7,725 nucleotides of DNA, from positions 1 through 7,725 of the forward strand of contig JBHIDJ010000137.1 in NCBI GenBank assembly GCA_046760105.1, read 5' to 3'. Under the pieces are notes generated by a model that saw nothing but the letters and a program-made list of their open reading frames with translations, was not told where the DNA came from and made no database searches. The DNA is from JBHIDJ01 sp046760105 (lineage in GTDB: Bacteria > Pseudomonadota > Gammaproteobacteria > Acidiferrobacterales > SPGG2). A program made the position numbers and the translations under genes. This document shows, piece by piece, positions 7,185 to 7,725 of the stretch. Numbering within the stretch: the stretch's first letter is position 1; each line of letters opens with the position of its first letter.

Positions 7185-7223
7185 TCAGCACAAGAAAACA
7201 CCGCCTCTAGAAACATAAGCCAT
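7185..7223 (-). CDS. Possible 12-codon leader ORF upstream of gyrA
   Basis: The minus strand has AGGA at 7230-7233, a 6-nt spacer, and an ATG at 7223 that opens MAYVSRGGVFLC followed by TGA. The spacing is good for translation initiation, and the SD and ATG lie in the loop of the 7205-7248 hairpin. The peptide has no run of one amino acid that would suggest classical attenuation, and I do not recognise it. It may be chance in an AT-rich leader. Confidence 0.15.
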   Translation of the reverse strand: MAYVSRGGVFLC

Positions 7224-7248
7224 TGTTTTTCCTGACTTATTTCTAGAG
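7205..7248 (-). promoter_or_regulatory. Strong inverted repeat in the gyrA leader
   Basis: On the minus strand, CTCTAGAAATAAG (7236-7248) pairs with CTTATGTTTCTAGAG (7205-7219). This is 13 bp with a 2-nt bulge, enclosing a 16-nt loop. No T-tract follows on either strand, so a terminator is unlikely. It lies about 140 nt before the gyrA start and would be transcribed if either proposed gyrA promoter is real. It could be an RNA regulatory stem, an mRNA-stabilising structure or a protein-binding palindrome. Confidence 0.55.
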
Positions 7249-7268
7249 CTGGGAGGATCAAGTCCAGT

Positions 7269-7302
7269 GGGTCTGACAACTAAATTTTAGCACAGGAGAC
7301 CC
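7269..7302 (-). promoter_or_regulatory. Candidate extended -10 gyrA promoter in nested palindrome
   Basis: The minus strand contains TGCTAAAAT, an extended -10 (hexamer TAAAAT at 7284-7289) with no good -35 at 16-18 bp. The hexamer sits in an 11-bp palindrome, CTAAAATTTAG, which is itself flanked by the inverted repeat GGGTCT (7297-7302) and AGACCC (7269-7274). Transcription would start near 7277, giving a leader of about 210 nt. The nested symmetry suggests an operator, but no regulator is identified. Confidence 0.35.
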
Positions 7303-7414
7303 TGCCCCCGCAGCAAAATTAGCGCTACAGAAGCGGGATCAGGCACGACCGACACAGAAGCAGCTACAATTGCATACCAAACTGGTCTGTCTCGGGTCTT
7401 TTGAGGGCAAGAAA

Positions 7415-7443
7415 CTGAAAAATATGGCTTACAGTTTTATTAT
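7415..7443 (+). promoter_or_regulatory. Candidate plus-strand promoter for a short RNA
   Basis: CTGAAA (7415-7420; 4 of 6) is followed by a 17-bp spacer and TATTAT (7438-7443; 5 of 6 to TATAAT). Transcription would start near 7450 and meet the terminator-like hairpin about 60 nt later. It is supported only by consensus matching and by the downstream terminator. Confidence 0.25.
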
Positions 7444-7468
7444 CTTTTTCAAGCACTTGTGAGGTCGA
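7439..7468 (-). promoter_or_regulatory. Candidate distal gyrA promoter
   Basis: The minus strand has TCGACC (7463-7468; 4 of 6 to TTGACA), an 18-bp spacer and GATAAT (7439-7444; 5 of 6 to TATAAT). It points toward gyrA, about 365 nt upstream of the start codon. It overlaps a plus-strand -10-like box, so only one direction may be real. Confidence 0.25.
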
Positions 7469-7485
7469 AATGTGACCGCCTGGAG

Positions 7486-7511
7486 AGCTGCCGTCAGACG
7501 GCTGCTTTTTG
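7486..7511 (+). terminator. Intrinsic-terminator-like hairpin, plus-strand orientation
   Basis: AGCTGCCGT (7486-7494), loop CAG and ACGGCTGCT (7498-7506) form a stem with a single T-T mismatch, followed by T5 (7506-7510). The T-tract is on the plus strand, so it would stop transcription heading toward the mtnA 3' end. On the minus strand the hairpin has only an upstream A-tract and no T-tract, so it is a poor terminator for mtnA. Its natural client is either a plus-strand RNA starting near 7450 or antisense transcription. Confidence 0.5.
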
Positions 7512-7518
7512 CGGATCG

Positions 7519-7725
7519 CTAGCTGGTTAAGCAGGTCGCAAGCTTGTCACGATCAGGTTTTAGCACCACACCTTTTTCCGTCACAATCGCGTCGATCAAG
7601 TGCGCCGGCGTGATGTCAAATGCGGGATTCCAGGCACGCGCCCCGTCCGGCGCTGTCCGTTGCCCGGCAAACGCCAGCAGCTCTTCCTCGCCTCGGTGCT
7701 CAATCGGTATGCCAAACCCGCTGTG
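7519..7725 (-). CDS. mtnA: Methylthioribose-1-phosphate isomerase, C-terminal part
   Basis: The minus-strand frame from the window edge gives 68 residues before a TAG at 7519. It includes SGFGIPIEHR, the strongly conserved WNPAFDITPAHLI and IVTEKGVV, which match the C-terminal end of MtnA in the eIF2B-alpha/beta/delta-related fold. MtnA isomerises 5-methylthioribose-1-phosphate to the ribulose form in the methionine salvage pathway. The catalytic Cys and Asp of the family lie upstream, outside the window. The residues after IVTEKGV are a short tail, so the end appears complete. The position upstream of gyrA on the same strand agrees with the order in Pseudomonas. The frame is open to the last base of the window. 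Confidence 0.88.
   Translation of the reverse strand, partial: HSGFGIPIEHRGEEELLAFAGQRTAPDGARAWNPAFDITPAHLIDAIVTEKGVVLKPDRDKLATCLTS

Larger units (their letters stand above)
7069..7518. other. Intergenic region between mtnA and gyrA
   Basis: About 450 bp without a convincing gene. It is visibly more AT-rich than its neighbours around 7190-7250 and 7400-7450. It holds two candidate minus-strand promoters for gyrA, a long hairpin in the presumed gyrA leader, a tiny open frame in that hairpin, and a plus-strand promoter-terminator pair that could make a short RNA. No tRNA is apparent. No minus-strand intrinsic terminator is seen after mtnA, so read-through from mtnA into gyrA is possible. Confidence 0.6.

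Noticed and set aside
7423..7462. Plus-strand 12-codon frame MAYSFIIFFKHL as a leader peptide
   Set aside because: It has no suitable Shine-Dalgarno and no downstream gene on that strand.
7486..7511. Hairpin after mtnA as the mtnA terminator
   Set aside because: The T-tract is only on the plus strand; in the mtnA direction the stem is followed by CTCTCC-type sequence, so it is not an intrinsic terminator for mtnA.
1..7725. Mobile element, phage, CRISPR or defence system
   Set aside because: All coding regions are core housekeeping or amino-acid genes in a conserved order; no transposase, integrase, spacer-repeat array or attachment site is visible.

Overview
The window is a stretch of core chromosome from a proteobacterium, most likely a gammaproteobacterium. 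All recognisable genes lie on the minus strand, so transcription runs from high to low coordinates. The order is mtnA (3' end only), gyrA, serC, pheA, hisC, tyrA. Pseudomonas and relatives have the same order, usually followed by aroA, cmk and rpsA; that continuation would lie below position 1. The exact lineage cannot be fixed from this window.

Layout: 7519-7725 holds the last 68 codons of mtnA (methionine salvage). 7069-7518 is a 450-bp non-coding gap with candidate gyrA promoters, a strong hairpin in the presumed gyrA leader, and on the plus strand a possible small RNA unit (promoter-like boxes about 40 bp before an intrinsic-terminator-like hairpin). gyrA (4510-7068, 852 aa) encodes the DNA gyrase A subunit, with catalytic Tyr122 and the GyrA box at residues 560-566. 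serC follows after 7 bp, and a perfect 10-bp inverted repeat spans the gyrA stop and the serC start. A 251-bp spacer separates serC from pheA. pheA and hisC are 4 bp apart. hisC and tyrA are separated by 81 bp made almost wholly of degenerate 7-bp repeats, and the same repeat type recurs at the tyrA 3' end.

Functionally, pheA (chorismate mutase/prephenate dehydratase), tyrA (prephenate or arogenate dehydrogenase) and the hisC-family aminotransferase together cover the terminal steps from chorismate to phenylalanine and tyrosine. serC supplies serine and the B6 pathway, and B6 gives the PLP used by both SerC and HisC. gyrA is the housekeeping gene at the head of the cluster.

There is no sign of a phage, transposon, CRISPR array or defence system. 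The unusual content is between the genes: the heptamer arrays that supply the stop codons of hisC and tyrA, the gyrA/serC junction hairpin, and the structured gyrA leader region. Within the proteins, glycine at GyrA position 83, the main quinolone-contact position, is the most notable point.
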